Positions 8,871-20,665 of a stretch of 64,000 nucleotides of DNA are shown here, piece after piece. The stretch spans positions 279,237 through 343,236 of the forward strand of contig CAJQUW010007502.1 in NCBI GenBank assembly GCA_907163375.1. Reading direction: 5' to 3'. Numbering within the stretch: position 1 is the stretch's first letter; every line of letters begins with the position of its first letter. Position numbers and translations under genes: made by a program. The stretch is from Prostheceraeus crozeri (lineage: Eukaryota; Platyhelminthes; Polycladida; Euryleptidae). The notes below the pieces were generated by a model. That model had not been told where the DNA came from and searched no databases. It worked only from the letters and a program-made list of their open reading frames with translations.

Positions 8871-10013
8871 TTATTGTATGGTGAATTGTTTTACTTTATT
8901 TTCATTTTTCTTTGAACAAACCCATCTAGAAATAAAAACTAAACATTCCATGTACTCATTGACATTTTTATCTTCAAATAGCTCACCGTCATGCTCAATG
9001 CACTTCAGAAAACGTTTCTGAAAATTCCTCAACGAATCACGGTAGTAAGAGAGAGCAATGTTGTTCATTTGTCGCTCAATCTCTTCCCGCAAGTCCTGAA
9101 TGTTCCTGTAAATAAAACCTGGAGGATAAACCAATTGCCGCAGGTGACTCCAGAACCAAAAGTCGCAGGATGTCAAGTCCGGCGATCTTGCTGGCCATTC
9201 AATAGGTCCTCTCCTGCCGATCCAGCGATTGGACAAATGAGTCTCTAGAATTTGACGCGCTGAAAGAGAGTAATGGGGAGGCGCTCCGTCTTGCTGGAAC
9301 AGAAGGGTTCTTCCAGTGCCACGAGAGAAATAAGGAACGACTTGGTTCAACAGAAGATCAGAATATCTCTTTCCATTCATGGTTTCTGAACTGATATCGT
9401 AGAGAAGAAGTCCGGAATAGCCTATACAGGCCCACACGGTGAGGCTAGGAGTCTTGCCTGGGTTGGTCATTCTAATATTCGGGTTCGTCGTAGTCCAGAA
9501 GTGCACATTTTGCTTGTTGATGTTGCCTGTCAACGACATGACACACTCGTCCGAAAATGTTAGCTTTCGGAGGAAAGCAGGATCTTCTCTCGATTTTCTC
9601 CTCATTTCTTCCCAAAATTGTAAGCGGTGGTCTTCGTCCCCATCACAAAGAAATTGAGAATATAGCGGCTTGTATGGATAATAATGCTCGGCTTTTAGAA
9701 CTTTTCGGACAGTGAAATCAGAGATCCCGACATCCCTCGATATCGCTCTTGTCGAAGTTGAAGGATTTTCAGTGACAGCTTCAATTACCTTTTGCCTGTT
9801 TTCATCTCCAGATGCTGTTATGGGTCTGCCACTTCTGGGTCGGTCGTGGGACAGGCTGCCGGTTTCAAGAAGTTTGTTCTTCCAATACAAGATTGTTCTC
9901 GACGATGGGGGTTCCTTGTTAAATTTCTCTCTGAATTGACGAGCACTTTCTTCACAGTTGAAAGAAATGGCCCACGATGTGCAATAAACTCTTTCTATTG
10001 TCGAGAATTCCAT
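8871..10013 (-). CDS. Mariner-like transposase, DD41D catalytic triad
   Basis: ATG 10013 (MEFSTIERV) gives 380 residues; the codon before it is GTG. Order: an N-terminal helix-turn-helix region (about 1-60), a GRP-type linker (SGRP near 62-65), a second helix-turn-helix (about 75-115), then the DDE/D catalytic core. Catalytic aspartates are D155 (FSDECV), D242 (QQDGAPPH) and D284 (LTSCDFWFW), with 41 residues between the second and third. This spacing marks the DD41D (rosa-like) lineage, not classical DD34D mariners. The family uses TA targets and cut-and-paste movement in the nucleus. The frame is uninterrupted, so it may be active; that is inference. Confidence 0.93.
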   Translation of the reverse strand: MEFSTIERVYCTSWAISFNCEESARQFREKFNKEPPSSRTILYWKNKLLETGSLSHDRPRSGRPITASGDENRQKVIEAVTENPSTSTRAISRDVGISDFTVRKVLKAEHYYPYKPLYSQFLCDGDEDHRLQFWEEMRRKSREDPAFLRKLTFSDECVMSLTGNINKQNVHFWTTTNPNIRMTNPGKTPSLTVWACIGYSGLLLYDISSETMNGKRYSDLLLNQVVPYFSRGTGRTLLFQQDGAPPHYSLSARQILETHLSNRWIGRRGPIEWPARSPDLTSCDFWFWSHLRQLVYPPGFIYRNIQDLREEIERQMNNIALSYYRDSLRNFQKRFLKCIEHDGELFEDKNVNEYMECLVFISRWVCSKKNENKVKQFTIQ

Positions 10014-10099
10014 CACAATATCAAATTACTCACATCCATCAGTGTATCGAGTTTATAAACACAGTGTATAAAATGTATTGATTAAAATTAAGAATCTCG

Positions 10100-10400
10100 T
10101 AGTAAGATTCAAATGTGAAATCTGTACTGGTCAGCAAAAATAAGTGGCATAGCTTTTCAAGGCATAACATTTATTAATGTTAATCATCCATGGTTTAGTC
10201 CGTCATTTAATGATCGATCCTCGAAGTTAGATTTAAATTTGAAATCTATGGAGCTCAGCAAAAACGAGTGGCATAGCTATTTGAAGCACAACTTTGTTGA
10301 TTTGATTAAAATGAGATCAAATCTCGTAGCTAGATTCAAATGTAAAATCCATGGAGCTCAGGAAAAACAAGTGGCATAGCTTTTTAAAGCATCGAAAATA
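10100..10400 (-). repeat. Three-copy repeat in the 5' noncoding part of the DD41D element
   Basis: Three diverged copies of a block (AGATTCAAATGTGAAATC, then CAGCAAAAA.AAGTGGCATAGC) start near 10107, 10226 and 10343, a period of about 118 bp. They lie between the transposase start and the right terminus. Confidence 0.75.
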
Positions 10401-11547
10401 GCGCAATGAAATGCCGAGTTTACAAAACGTATGGAAAGTAATCAATTTAAATTTTGTTGATTGAATAGCATAAAGCTCACTATGTGTTAAATCTGAAGAC
10501 TTGACACCGCATGCATAATAGTCGAGTGACAGAGTTATCTACAAACGCATTGCCACATATTGGTCACTGAAGAAATGATATTTGATCATTGAATAGCAAA
10601 ATATAAAGTTGACAAAAATCCGCAAGGACTTTTCTCGCACCCTGTACAAAGCCAATCTGGGCCATCGTCATAAAAATGTTAAATGCTTCATTACTTATCC
10701 CAGTCAATTAAATATTTTTGTCACACGTAACTTTGGTGTATTTTAATGTCCACCAGATCAATGCATATTAAACGCGAGAATAGTTGATAGCCCACGATTA
10801 CAGTTGTGTTGTTGTAAAAGGCCTGTATAGACACACGTGATAGCGTAGGAAAAGTGATGTTTAAATGGCCAGTTGATGCATGTGTTTCATCAAAATAATT
10901 TTAGTACTATTTAAAGCTCTGGTATAAACATTAAAATGATCATGCGTAGAGCTTAGTATTCGGAATGATATTACACTTGTGAAAGCAGCTTATCGAAAGC
11001 TTATAGTCCATGTAGTACCGATGATTTTCCTCGTACTGTAGAAATTAGTTATGTACTTTCTTGATTGACAATCGACTATCATGGCAGTTGTCAATTTAGG
11101 TATCAAGATAAAAAATCAAGATCCATCCCTCTTCAGTCCGGGTTTCATTGTATTTCATAATTTCACCAACAATGTTATTGTTAAACCATCTGAGTTTTCT
11201 GAAGTCTGGCATATGCGTACAATATAGGAGGATAGGAGGTGAGTGAGTCAGCAGTCGTGACGCAGAAGTCTATTCATGCAAAGTTGCTATGCTACCATGG
11301 ATCGATCAACGACGTCTTCTCTTACTGCAGTCTTGGCCAAACGTATTAATGCGCCACGCTTTAAGCTGATAGCACTTGGGTGTCGAGTCGAAACTCGGAA
11401 TTCGGCATTAGCAGCGTGAAACAAAGTCATTTTCTGATGGACTGTTTCGGTTAATATTCGCTTTGCAGTTACTCAATGACTTTCAACGGAAAGCCAATGC
11501 GAACTTAATTTACAATTGCTGTCTTCAAGTTTCACCTGACTTTGTAG

Positions 11548-11709
11548 CGTCGTGAAGGATTGCATTTCCGTCAAACAAGTGAGGAAGAGATCATATCCTA
11601 TAAATCCTGTCAAACAAGATGCGGAATCGAGCCTTCTTTATCACGTGCGCGGAAAAGGGACGGCTATCAAGATCGAATTCTCTTTTACATGACAAGATTC
11701 CAGACCAAG
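11548..11709 (+). other. Candidate coding exon (unassigned)
   Basis: A 54-codon open segment lies between an acceptor-like TTTGTAG (11541-11547) and a donor (AAG then GTGAGA at 11710). It encodes a Cys-containing, Arg/Lys-rich peptide (RARKRDGYQDR). A strong acceptor (CTGTCTCTGCAG) follows about 270 bp downstream at roughly 11983, where the frame would read three codons and stop. No homology recognised. Confidence 0.25.
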
Positions 11710-14700
11710 GTGAGAAAATATAATCAATCTCAATCATTTTATGCAATAAAAATATATCGATGAGTGAAAATGTAGGATTCAAAAAATTTAGGAAAATTGC
11801 ATGTTTTGAAAGTTGCTGATAACCTGTTAAATTTAATCAAAAGCACGAAAACTTGAAGTGCTATTAGTTAAGTGATCGTGTGACTTATTCATCTGTTTAC
11901 TGACATTCATTTAGATTTGCTAAGTCTTATCCCTGTTAAGAAATAGCAGCATTATGTTTGAACTGTATGCTGTCTCTGCAGGCCAGATATTAAGCGCACG
12001 ATGAGGTCAACAAAGTCATTCCCCGACAACTCATGAAGCGATGATGACAGAGCCAGATCCCTTACACTAACATTTTTTTCAATTAAACAAGGTTGTGGCA
12101 AGGCAGTGGTCATGTGAAGATTTTAAATGGCAGTAGTGGATGAGATGAAGAGGGAGATGGAGAGAGAACAATGTACACACGATCAACAATAATGCGTCGA
12201 ATAGACGAAGTTAAATGAAGCGGTTGACATCGCTGCGCTTCACGTTATCATCTATAATGCAAAAAGTACTTGTCCGATCTGCATAAAGTTTTGATGTAGG
12301 AAGAAAATATGCTTAAGTAGGCCTACGTCTACCCGAAGCTTGGTGACGATTGATATATTTTTGCAGATTTTAGACGAATTTGAAAACCTGGGGATAATCG
12401 AGTTTCCGCACTCATCAGATAGTGAATAACAATTTTATGGATTAACATCTTTCAAACAGAAATTATCGAACAAATATGAAAATGTGGTAAAATGTCTTAT
12501 AACATTATTTCCTTTCTGACATGATCAAATTGAAAAATGACAATATGAAAAAAGCATTAAAAATTTCGCAAAATCAAGAGTTTTTTAAATATCATTTTCT
12601 CAAATTATATCGTGGTAAAATATCAAGTTTCAAAGTCTTTTGAATTATTTTTAAGAATACTCGGGAGCTCAATATGCTGATGCTTAATAATCCACCTTTT
12701 ATTCCTTACCTGATCATTCTTGTAATTGATGATTTATATCAAGAATAACTAATTATGAAGTAAGCGCTGAATAGAATGGTGATTTAGGTTTGACCGATCA
12801 AGAAGCTAATCATATTAAGTATAGACATGTCAACTGCAGAATGACACGACCATTCGAGTTCATCGCTGACACTCCAACAGCATAGTTACCGAAATGAGCT
12901 GAAGTGTGCCCGTTTCAAATGCCAACAATCATATCCTGCAATTGCATTATGCTTCCCCTAGGCAGGGAGTCTTTTGAGTATAGGATTCGCTATTCTTTCA
13001 GTCATAGTCAAACTTGAGATCATTTTTTCATTTCCTTCAGAAAATTATTTGTTATGTAATAACATCTGTACATGCACATCTGTATGTCGCATGTTTAATT
13101 TCAATTTTACCAAATTTATTTCTCTGTATTTTCCTTAAGACAGTAGGACATTATGCATTCTCTTGAAATAGTGCATGTGAGCTTAACTTAGGCCGTGCGT
13201 AGTGAAGCCATCTAGATAAATGTGTAAATGCGATTATAGCATTAAACGCTCGGTACCTGAGTTTTGCTCCCGCAATTGGCGCAGTATGTTGCTGATGCGC
13301 CATGAGAGATAAGCTACCAACGGAACTCAATGAACTCCTCGATCCTCTCTCACTAATGAATATTTGGAGATTATAATTTGTTAGTGATATTTATTCGACA
13401 AAATTTGATCAGATCTTGAAAAACTGCAGATAAAACTCTTATAACTCTTAATAAGAGAGGTGCCGACATGATAAACTTTCAATCATTATTGACTTTTGTA
13501 CAAACAACGTTCAATAGCCCTTAATTAATTTCTTATGGCACCGGATTTTACAGTAAGTCCCCCCAAATAACAAGCTTCAGGATTTTCGCTTCCGGTAGCT
13601 TGCCGCGGAGTAAGCTTTAGGGAGGTATTCATTTGAGTGCGCTTGATCAATCTTTGCTTCACGCTGCTACGTCAGGAAAATTGACACTTCTTCTCTGTTC
13701 TTCTTCTCAACCATGAGCCAACATGAACATTAATTTCGAGGGAAAATAGAAATCCTTTCACTAGAATAACATTATCAGCATAATTTCATCTTAAATAAAC
13801 TCCAACATTTGAATCAATGCAACTGATTGGCCTCATATTCGGGATGGACTGAGAGTTTTAGGAGCTTATCATCTTTATAAACCATCGACCAAATCAGATC
13901 AGAAATAACTTTTTAGCATGACAAAATTGAGTTTGATACGATGAAAAAATCAGTTTCAAAGCGTCCAACCACGTATGTTCTCTTTCTCCTGTGATTAAGC
14001 ATCACCGGGATGGAACAGGCCGCGGGCACGGCCTTCCGATTAATTTTAATGGGCGTATGTTGACCATTAACTATGCATTCCCTCTAGAGGAAATCATTTA
14101 GTCAATCAAAAGGAAGACACCATTATAAGAGCATGTATAGTTAGTGTAACATATTTAAAGATACTTACCTAAACATGCTCTATCTGACATAAATGTTGCG
14201 AACTTATTCTTAAATAGTAAGAAAATACTAACTTTTGCATGTAATTACACATAGCTTATCTCAAATAAAATTGTCAGAATCCTATATTCTAGCCTACAAG
14301 AATTTTTATAGCAGCAAATAAAAAATTAAGCTCCACCATTCTGCTAAGGTCCACATTGTTTCTATCGACTTTTAAAAGCGCGGGACGCCGAAGTGCCGTC
14401 AACTTCTGCATAATTTTAGCACCAGTAGAAATCGACCTCAAAAGAAAGGGGATCTTGATTTTTTTCTGTGCTGCTATAATTACTATGATCTCCTGCCGTT
14501 TGGTCAACTGTGTGAATTTTGTAAGAATTATGTATTCCTTAGCCTATCTATCCAATGATTATTTCATATCTCGATTAACTGGAAATAATCTCGAGGAATC
14601 AAAATGAATGATTGGATTTCAATGCAAACACATGTACGAGTAATGATAGTTACCTAGTAGCGCCTACTGTCTGCATGTGCTCTTGACAGTCGATGGTAGA

Positions 14701-17700
14701 GCAGTGTCTGAAGTTAGCGGCATGCGATAAATTTTGATTGACATCGTACGTTGTCAACCCCTGCTGGCTTTGATTACTCCGGCCGGTTTCAGCCCTGACT
14801 CATTTATATTATTTATATTGATAGAATTTTCTACCAATGCATTCCCAATTTAATGTGTATTTAACTAACTTTTGTAAAATGCTTTAAAAGTAGGTTTCGT
14901 TATAGATCGCAGATTTCCTTTGCTAAGACTGGCCACTTTGGCAATGTTTTCCACGGTTTTTATGCAAGTATTTGAGCATTCCGAAATCTTGCTCCGGTGC
15001 AGAGTTGTGGGTACAATTTCTCTGTATGGTTGATATTTCTTAAAACTATATTTATCACTGTTCTAAACTTGCAGAAAACCCCTTAGCATGCTAGTATGTT
15101 TCAATGAAAACAGAATATTTTGGAAATCGTAAAAACAACCACAGGTTAAAATTTTGGTTAAGCATCGTTTTTGATAACAAATGTGCACATTCAGCATTTG
15201 CTTTTGGTTTCATCTTTTGTTAAAAAAAGAAGTTGCAGATGCCTGCTCCTCACAGCAGGCCTATTATTATTTCAATGATTCTGATTTCTGTAGTAGCCTA
15301 TTACAGAATTAGCTGATCACAAAGCTAATCATATCCATAATGTGGCCCGCTACTAGCACTGTTTTTAACACCTATGAGCTGGATGATTTGCATGCAACAT
15401 GAAAAACTTGCAAGACATGGCATACATGTACATTTGAAAAATTTCTCTTCTTTGTCCATGACTCGGTCTCCTACGAAATTCGTTTCATGATTAGCTAGAA
15501 GTTTCTCTACTTAAAGCACATGTACATGTACATGTATGTTCTCTGTCAGAACTGCATGTGCATATATTAGTTTTGCAATTTCCAATTCATACAAGCAGTG
15601 GCAGTAGCAACGCTCGCATCACCTTGGCCTCCAGACAAAAAAAGTGCGAACTGAAGTATAGGGCGAACAGATCTCTCCAAATGTGCACCTATAGCGCAAT
15701 GCAACTAATATTTAAGACTCACAGTTTACGAGCAATCAGAAAGTTCAATCGTTTTGCAAACTTCAATTTTCAACAAATACACTTTGTCATGTCTTAATAG
15801 TTGTTTCCTGTAACGTAAGTGATGCAATTGTCATTCATATCTTGTCATCCACTCCACTTTCTGCTACGTTTTCGTTAATTCACATGTTTTCCTGACTACA
15901 AGTTTCAACTGCACAAACCAAGAAAAGCAACTGCACATTTGAATTTAGAACTGCAGAAATTGTGTCCAGTTGCACGTTAAAGAACCCTATAGCTAAACAA
16001 CAGTGCATGAGAGTGACCATGATCTACCATGGACGTTACTTAGAGAACGATCTGCCGCGATGATTGGTGTGGTGCATTCGAATATACTGTACAACAGTAT
16101 TTATTTCCTAAAACTGAGGATTCGGGTTGTTGTATTTCACTTGGAGAACGCATTAAGTGAATTACATGTGCTTGTATGTCGGCCATCCTTATTAGGTACT
16201 AGTCTCAAAAGGGTATTTCGGTCTATCTTTCAGTATTTGTACAAATCTCATGGTTCCTATTTCATCAAAGTATAGAGCCCTAATGATTGTTTAGGTGGAA
16301 GTTGCTTTGAAACCTTTGCATCTATCAATTTAGGAGATAATAAGAGACAAAATGTCTGATCAACTCAAAACATAAATTCATTATGCTGAAATCACATTTT
16401 TTAACTTCATTTAAGTTAGATAAAAAAATACAAAAAATATCATGCGAACAGCGATAACTAAAAATACAATCCCAAGTTGCATCAGTAGAGAAAAATGCCT
16501 AATATAGTCATTTTGCTTTCTATCTTTGACTGATTTAAATAAACTAGAGCTACAATTGGAAATTTACAGCTCTAATCATCGTATCATGGTATTATGCTGA
16601 GTGAGTGACAACTGATTTGTCAATAAGGAACATTAACGCCCTTGATTCCCCGACCGCTTCCTATGGTAGGTTCTAATCATTGTATTTGACACACGTGCTG
16701 AAGTGACAACAAGCAAGGTTGGACCTAAGGTTTTGGGTCGACCTTGGGTAAGTGATACAAAACTTGGGCTTTCTATTAATGCTGAATATATACAGATCAA
16801 GTTACAAAAATCAATACTTTAATTTGAATCTTAGGAGAGCTACAGGATAAGAGCATAAAGTTATGATATTTTATCAAATTTCCACTGGATTCACAGAATA
16901 TTTCAAGAGTGAAATACTTTTGATTATTAACTATTTCATTCTGGGCTTGACGATTACCGCGCATTGAAAGTTCATAGGCCTACATATTGTATCTACTGTA
17001 AGTTTACGTCTTTTGCTGCATTTTTGCATATTGAATTTTTATATATTCCGCATATTTTGCATCTTCGCAGTTATCTTCTCACCCTTAACTTTCTGCGATG
17101 GCCGACATTTATCCAAAAATGAAAATCATTCCGATTTCGCATTCTAAATATGTTCAACCATTCACTTACTGCGCACCTATAATATTTATCAAGCCTGTTT
17201 ATATTTCTGAATGATAAAATGAAAAACAATTGCTTTGCTATGAGCAATGTGTAACTCAATCATAATTAAATCAAAGATCTTCAATTGATCATGTATATCA
17301 GTGTAGGTTAAATTAAAAGAAAACTTTATGACTTAATACATGTACTTAGGCGACTGATTACATTAATTATTGCAATAATAAATCGTTTACCACTAATACC
17401 ACACTTCTCATGGGCCCAATAGGAATTTTGGCCTATAGAAGAATCTTTATGTCAGCACAAAATACAAAGAATGCACTTCGTCTACTTGATTTCATTCATT
17501 TATTTAAACTTGGATTTTGGGTTTTGACCCCAAGTTTTTGCCCAACCTTGCAGCAAGCGGCGAGGGTGAGAGTTGTCATCTCAAAGTTCGAGAGATGAGA
17601 TTTTTGTCTCTAAACTGCAGAGGGAGGGTTTAACGTTTGCTGAGTTTGAGTGTAGCCTACTTTTTAATAATTACTAATTCTTCAATTGTCTGCTTTATAA

Positions 17701-17797
17701 TACGTTAGTGGAGGTTCCCAAATTTCGTGTGCCTATGCAAAAAATGAAGCTTTATCGTGTAGTAGCCCTATGTTGATGTTGCTTATCTCAATTTTAG

Positions 17798-17937
17798 ATG
17801 CGGATATTCCCATGTTCGGCTCGAGACTCATGTGACTGATCTTCACAAGACTATATTTCTTATCGAAAAGCCGCTACGTTTGGGAGGAGATTCTCATCGA
17901 CAACCAAGTGCTGACAAAACAATGTTCAGTGTTAAAG
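17798..17937 (+). other. Candidate coding exon (unassigned)
   Basis: A 140-nt segment is bounded by TCTCAATTTTAG and by AAAG then GTATGT. The second reading frame is open throughout and yields a polar peptide (begins CGYSHVRLETHV). No family recognised. It may be a chance open segment. Confidence 0.25.
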
Positions 17938-18571
17938 GTATGTAGCCTCTGCCTTCTATAAGGAGACTTCCACTATCAGTGCCTCTCGATATGCACTTGC
18001 GGACTGCTAAAATATTGTTGCAAACATTTTTCGATAAGAAGCTTTTAACCGTTGACATGATCTCTTCACTGTATCATCTGTCAAAGTTCACCACTATTTT
18101 TTGAAGGCGGCCCAGAAATGTATTCCAATATATTTATGGAAAACGTAAGAGCATAATCTTTTGCTGTACCCTACCTTCTCTCCTTTGTCTTTACATATCC
18201 AAATTTTATTCAAACAAATGTAACGAGGCAGACACCATCTTCCTATATTTATGCTTCGTGGCGTCGATATTTTGCTTTCATGTGAGATGATAGACATTAT
18301 TGTAATTATTAATATTGAATATTGTTATATATTTTTCAAAATCTTTTGATCAGAATTTTGATGAAGTTGTGAAAATATGTTCTCTACATGCGTTGAGTCA
18401 TTTGTTAGACCAGACAAAAACCTTGCTAGACTGTCCACGACGACGGCGAAACTGCTGTTTTCATAAATAATGCAGCTTGGGGTCCTTTAAAAGACTTCGG
18501 AACTGCTTTCTTATACTTAAGGAAGTATTTCACTGAAGAGACTTAGAGGGCCAGACATTTTTTTATCCAAA

Positions 18572-18745
18572 TTTGAGGAAAGTCCATGCATTCGACTTCT
18601 AATTTTTATTCTTTAGCGAGACCTTTCAGTCACTAGGAGGCTAAGATAGCCGAAGACAGCTTCTTGTAGTGACTAATCGAAAGGCGTCGCAAAAGCAATG
18701 TAAGTTGGAAGTCGACAACATCTCTCGCTTTCGGGCTTTCCTCAA
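18572..18745. repeat. Diverged fold-back (MITE-like)
   Basis: TTTGAGGAAAG near 18573 pairs with CTTTCCTCAAA near 18735. Inner blocks (TTCGACTTC / GAAGTCGA; CAGTCACTA / TAGTGACT) are also inverted about a centre near 18655. The arms are diverged. Confidence 0.5.
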
Positions 18746-19039
18746 ATTAAGGAAGTATGTTTCTCTTACCTTTTATATGAATGTTTACTTTTATCTAGTT
18801 ATTTATTTCAGCGCATCGTAGAATTGGAACAACTGCATGCATGCTCTAATCTGATGTGAATGATTTTTTCCACTATCCAGTTGTATATTGTGTTTGAGTC
18901 CTAGCTGTTGCTATGTTAATACACGAAAAGTTTCACTATTAATTGTTTTGTAAATTTCATCGGCAGCAAATGCGGGAGGCGCAGTGATCTCAATGATGTT
19001 TAGCACACAGGTTGCTGGGTCAAACAGTCCCAGCAATTA

Positions 19040-19245
19040 ATATTAAACTTCGCAGTTTATTTATAGTGCTTATGCTAGGCAGAACATTGACAGCCTACGC
19101 AGCACCACACTAGGCAATTATTATAAAACTTGGCAGTTTATGTATGGTGCTTACTAAGCAAAACATGGATAGCCTACGCAGCGCCATACTAGGCAGTTAT
19201 TATAAAACTTGGCAGTTTATCTATGGTGCTTACTAAACTACCTAT
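19040..19245 (+). repeat. Right subterminal tandem repeats of the 10.9-kb element
   Basis: About 80-bp units with GGCAGTTTAT at 19051, 19132 and 19211. Each holds TATGGTGCTTACTAAGC-like, GCCTACGCAGC and ACTAGGCA words. ACTAGGCA and the TAAGCAAA-type word also occur in the left array. Confidence 0.8.
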
Positions 19246-19272
19246 TAAGCATAGCATATTTTTTTACTCGGG

Positions 19273-20090
19273 TTTGTTTGGTTTTGGTACAAATACTGGT
19301 CTATTTCTTTAGAGCGATGGGGATGAATTATCATATATTCCGTCTTGCTATCATTAAGTTGATTAAGACGGATGCCATTTGCCTTACTGAATTTTTCCAG
19401 TTGGTCTAATCTGCTTTTTGCCGTTGAAAAGAGACTTTCTAGGCTTCTGCTCTTAAGTATAATAGTGGTGTCATCAGCAAATATATTCAATTCGTCTTTG
19501 GGGAAAATGTTATGCATATCATTAATGTAGATAAGAAATAGAAGAGGACCTAAAGTTGAACCTTCAGGTACTCCTGTTTTGGTATATAATGTTTCAGAGA
19601 GAACACCATTTACTACAGTCTGATGACTTCTGCTGTTTAAATACGACTTGAACCAGTCTAAGGTAAATCCCCTTATTCCTATATGCTCTAACTTCTCTAT
19701 TAGTATGTCATGTCTTATTATTTCAAAGGCCTTCCGAAAATCTACTGATAATAACATTATGAATTCTTTAGCTTCTACTGCTGTATATATTCTATTCATG
19801 ACGGAAAGTAGTGATAGCTCTGTTGAGTGATGTTCTCTGAAACCGAATTGATTTGGACTGAGAAACTCTATTTTATCTAAATAACTGTATAATCTGGAGT
19901 GAATAACCTTTTCGAGAATCTTGTCTACGTAGCTAAGTAAAGAGATTGGTCTGTAGTTGTTTATGTCCAATCTTGATCCTTTTTTATAGACCGGCATAAT
20001 TTTGGAGGTTTTTAAAGTAGTTGGCATGTTACCAAATCTGTAAAATGCCTTCCTAAAATTGCTTTCAGCTAGCCTTACTTAATAAATTAG
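19273..20090 (-). mobile_element. LINE, reverse transcriptase core (5' half of the split LINE)
   Basis: The minus-strand frame from about 20070 to the insertion point encodes reverse-transcriptase blocks in order. These are KIMPVYKKGS, NNYRPISLLS, LEKVIHSRL, QFGFREHHST, the catalytic-region SVDFRKAFE, GVPEGSTLGPLLFLIYINDM, FADDTTI (the YxDD-type box, here FADD) and a SKTEYMII block. The order and wording fit CR1/L2/jockey-type LINEs. The 5' part is missing, as usual for truncated LINE copies. The frame then runs into the 10.9-kb element. Confidence 0.9.
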
Positions 20091-20589
20091 ATGCTTTTTT
20101 TCAAGAACCGTCTTGCAGCAACCGCCATAGCAGCAAAACCACGTAGCCTATCAACTTATCTCAACTGGTCAACTTTGGCGCATCAAATATAAATGATCTC
20201 CTAAGAGGAAGATTAAATCGCATAAGCGCAAAAGTCTTAGGTAATTATTACTCTTAATTTTGATCTACTTGTTTACTCGTTGCATTGTGAACGGGGCAAT
20301 TTCTGACATCATGTAGACAGAACTTTCATTCAACCGTTTTGTCTCTGAAATGGAAAGTATTTGTGTCGTCAAACATCGGACGGCCCTTTTACTCTTAACA
20401 TGGCGTGAAATTGAAAGCTTCAAACCAATTTGCGAATCATGAAAATTTCATGTCAAAAATATAAATCGCGCAACAATGCAGGAAAATCGAAAAAACGTTC
20501 AACCATCCGTAATGCTGCTTTGCTTGCTGACGCACGGATGCAGCCATGGGATGCGCATTGTACTTTACATATCCTTAGGTCCATGGATG

Positions 20590-20665
20590 CGAAGTCGCAG
20601 TCCCGGAGTCCTATCATTTTTGCCGGAGTCAGAGTCCTATCAAATGATAGGACTCCGGCCTATAA
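20590..20665. repeat. GGAGTCCTATCA hairpin repeat, copy 1
   Basis: GAGTCCTATCA (20632-20642) and its perfect inverse (20645-20655) form an 11-bp stem with a 2-nt loop. Further CGGAGTC words precede it. Confidence 0.75.

Larger units (their letters stand above)
8823..10644 (-). mobile_element. Complete Tc1/mariner-superfamily element, DD41D type
   Basis: TA flanks are at 8821-8822 and 10645-10646. Terminal repeats start CAGGGTGCGAGAAAAGTC and match at about 31 of 32 bases between the two ends. The 1822-bp element contains one uninterrupted transposase frame. It lies inside the 10.9-kb element and is therefore younger. Intact termini, TA duplication and frame indicate a recent arrival. Confidence 0.95.
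10645..19039. other. Interior of the 10.9-kb element: no recognisable gene
   Basis: About 8.4 kb with no open frame over about 90 codons and no conserved domain that I recognise. It is less repetitive than its surroundings. Two open segments with good splice signals (11548-11709 and 17798-17937) and one fold-back (18572-18745) are listed separately. Everything else I leave unassigned. Confidence 0.55.
8389..19272. mobile_element. 10.9-kb inverted-terminus element inserted in a LINE (unclassified DNA transposon)
   Basis: The segment starts with CCCGAGTAAAAAAAT (8389-8403) and ends with its exact reverse complement (19258-19272). The next dozen bases are imperfectly inverted (ATG..TTGCTT). It interrupts LINE coding sequence. 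Removing it with one copy of a 2-bp duplication (TT on the + strand) joins the LINE frame as QNQTKINRVNCLKLLGVHID, as expected for reverse transcriptase. Both ends carry subterminal tandem repeats (8470-8660 and 19040-19245). No transposase of its own is recognisable; the only transposase inside belongs to a nested mariner-type element. A short target duplication plus subterminal arrays recalls CACTA/EnSpm-like (CMC) elements, but the CCC terminus and lack of coding sequence leave the superfamily open. Confidence 0.7.

Noticed and set aside
11340-11400. tRNA-like stretch (GATAGCACTTGGGTGTCGAGTC) considered as a tRNA or SINE head
   Set aside because: Only a weak B-box-like word; no A box at the right distance and no foldable cloverleaf by eye.
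18961-19025. tRNA-like SINE head (GGTTGCTGGGTCAAACAGTCCC) at the inner edge of the right array
   Set aside because: B-box similarity is partial and no body or second copy was found.
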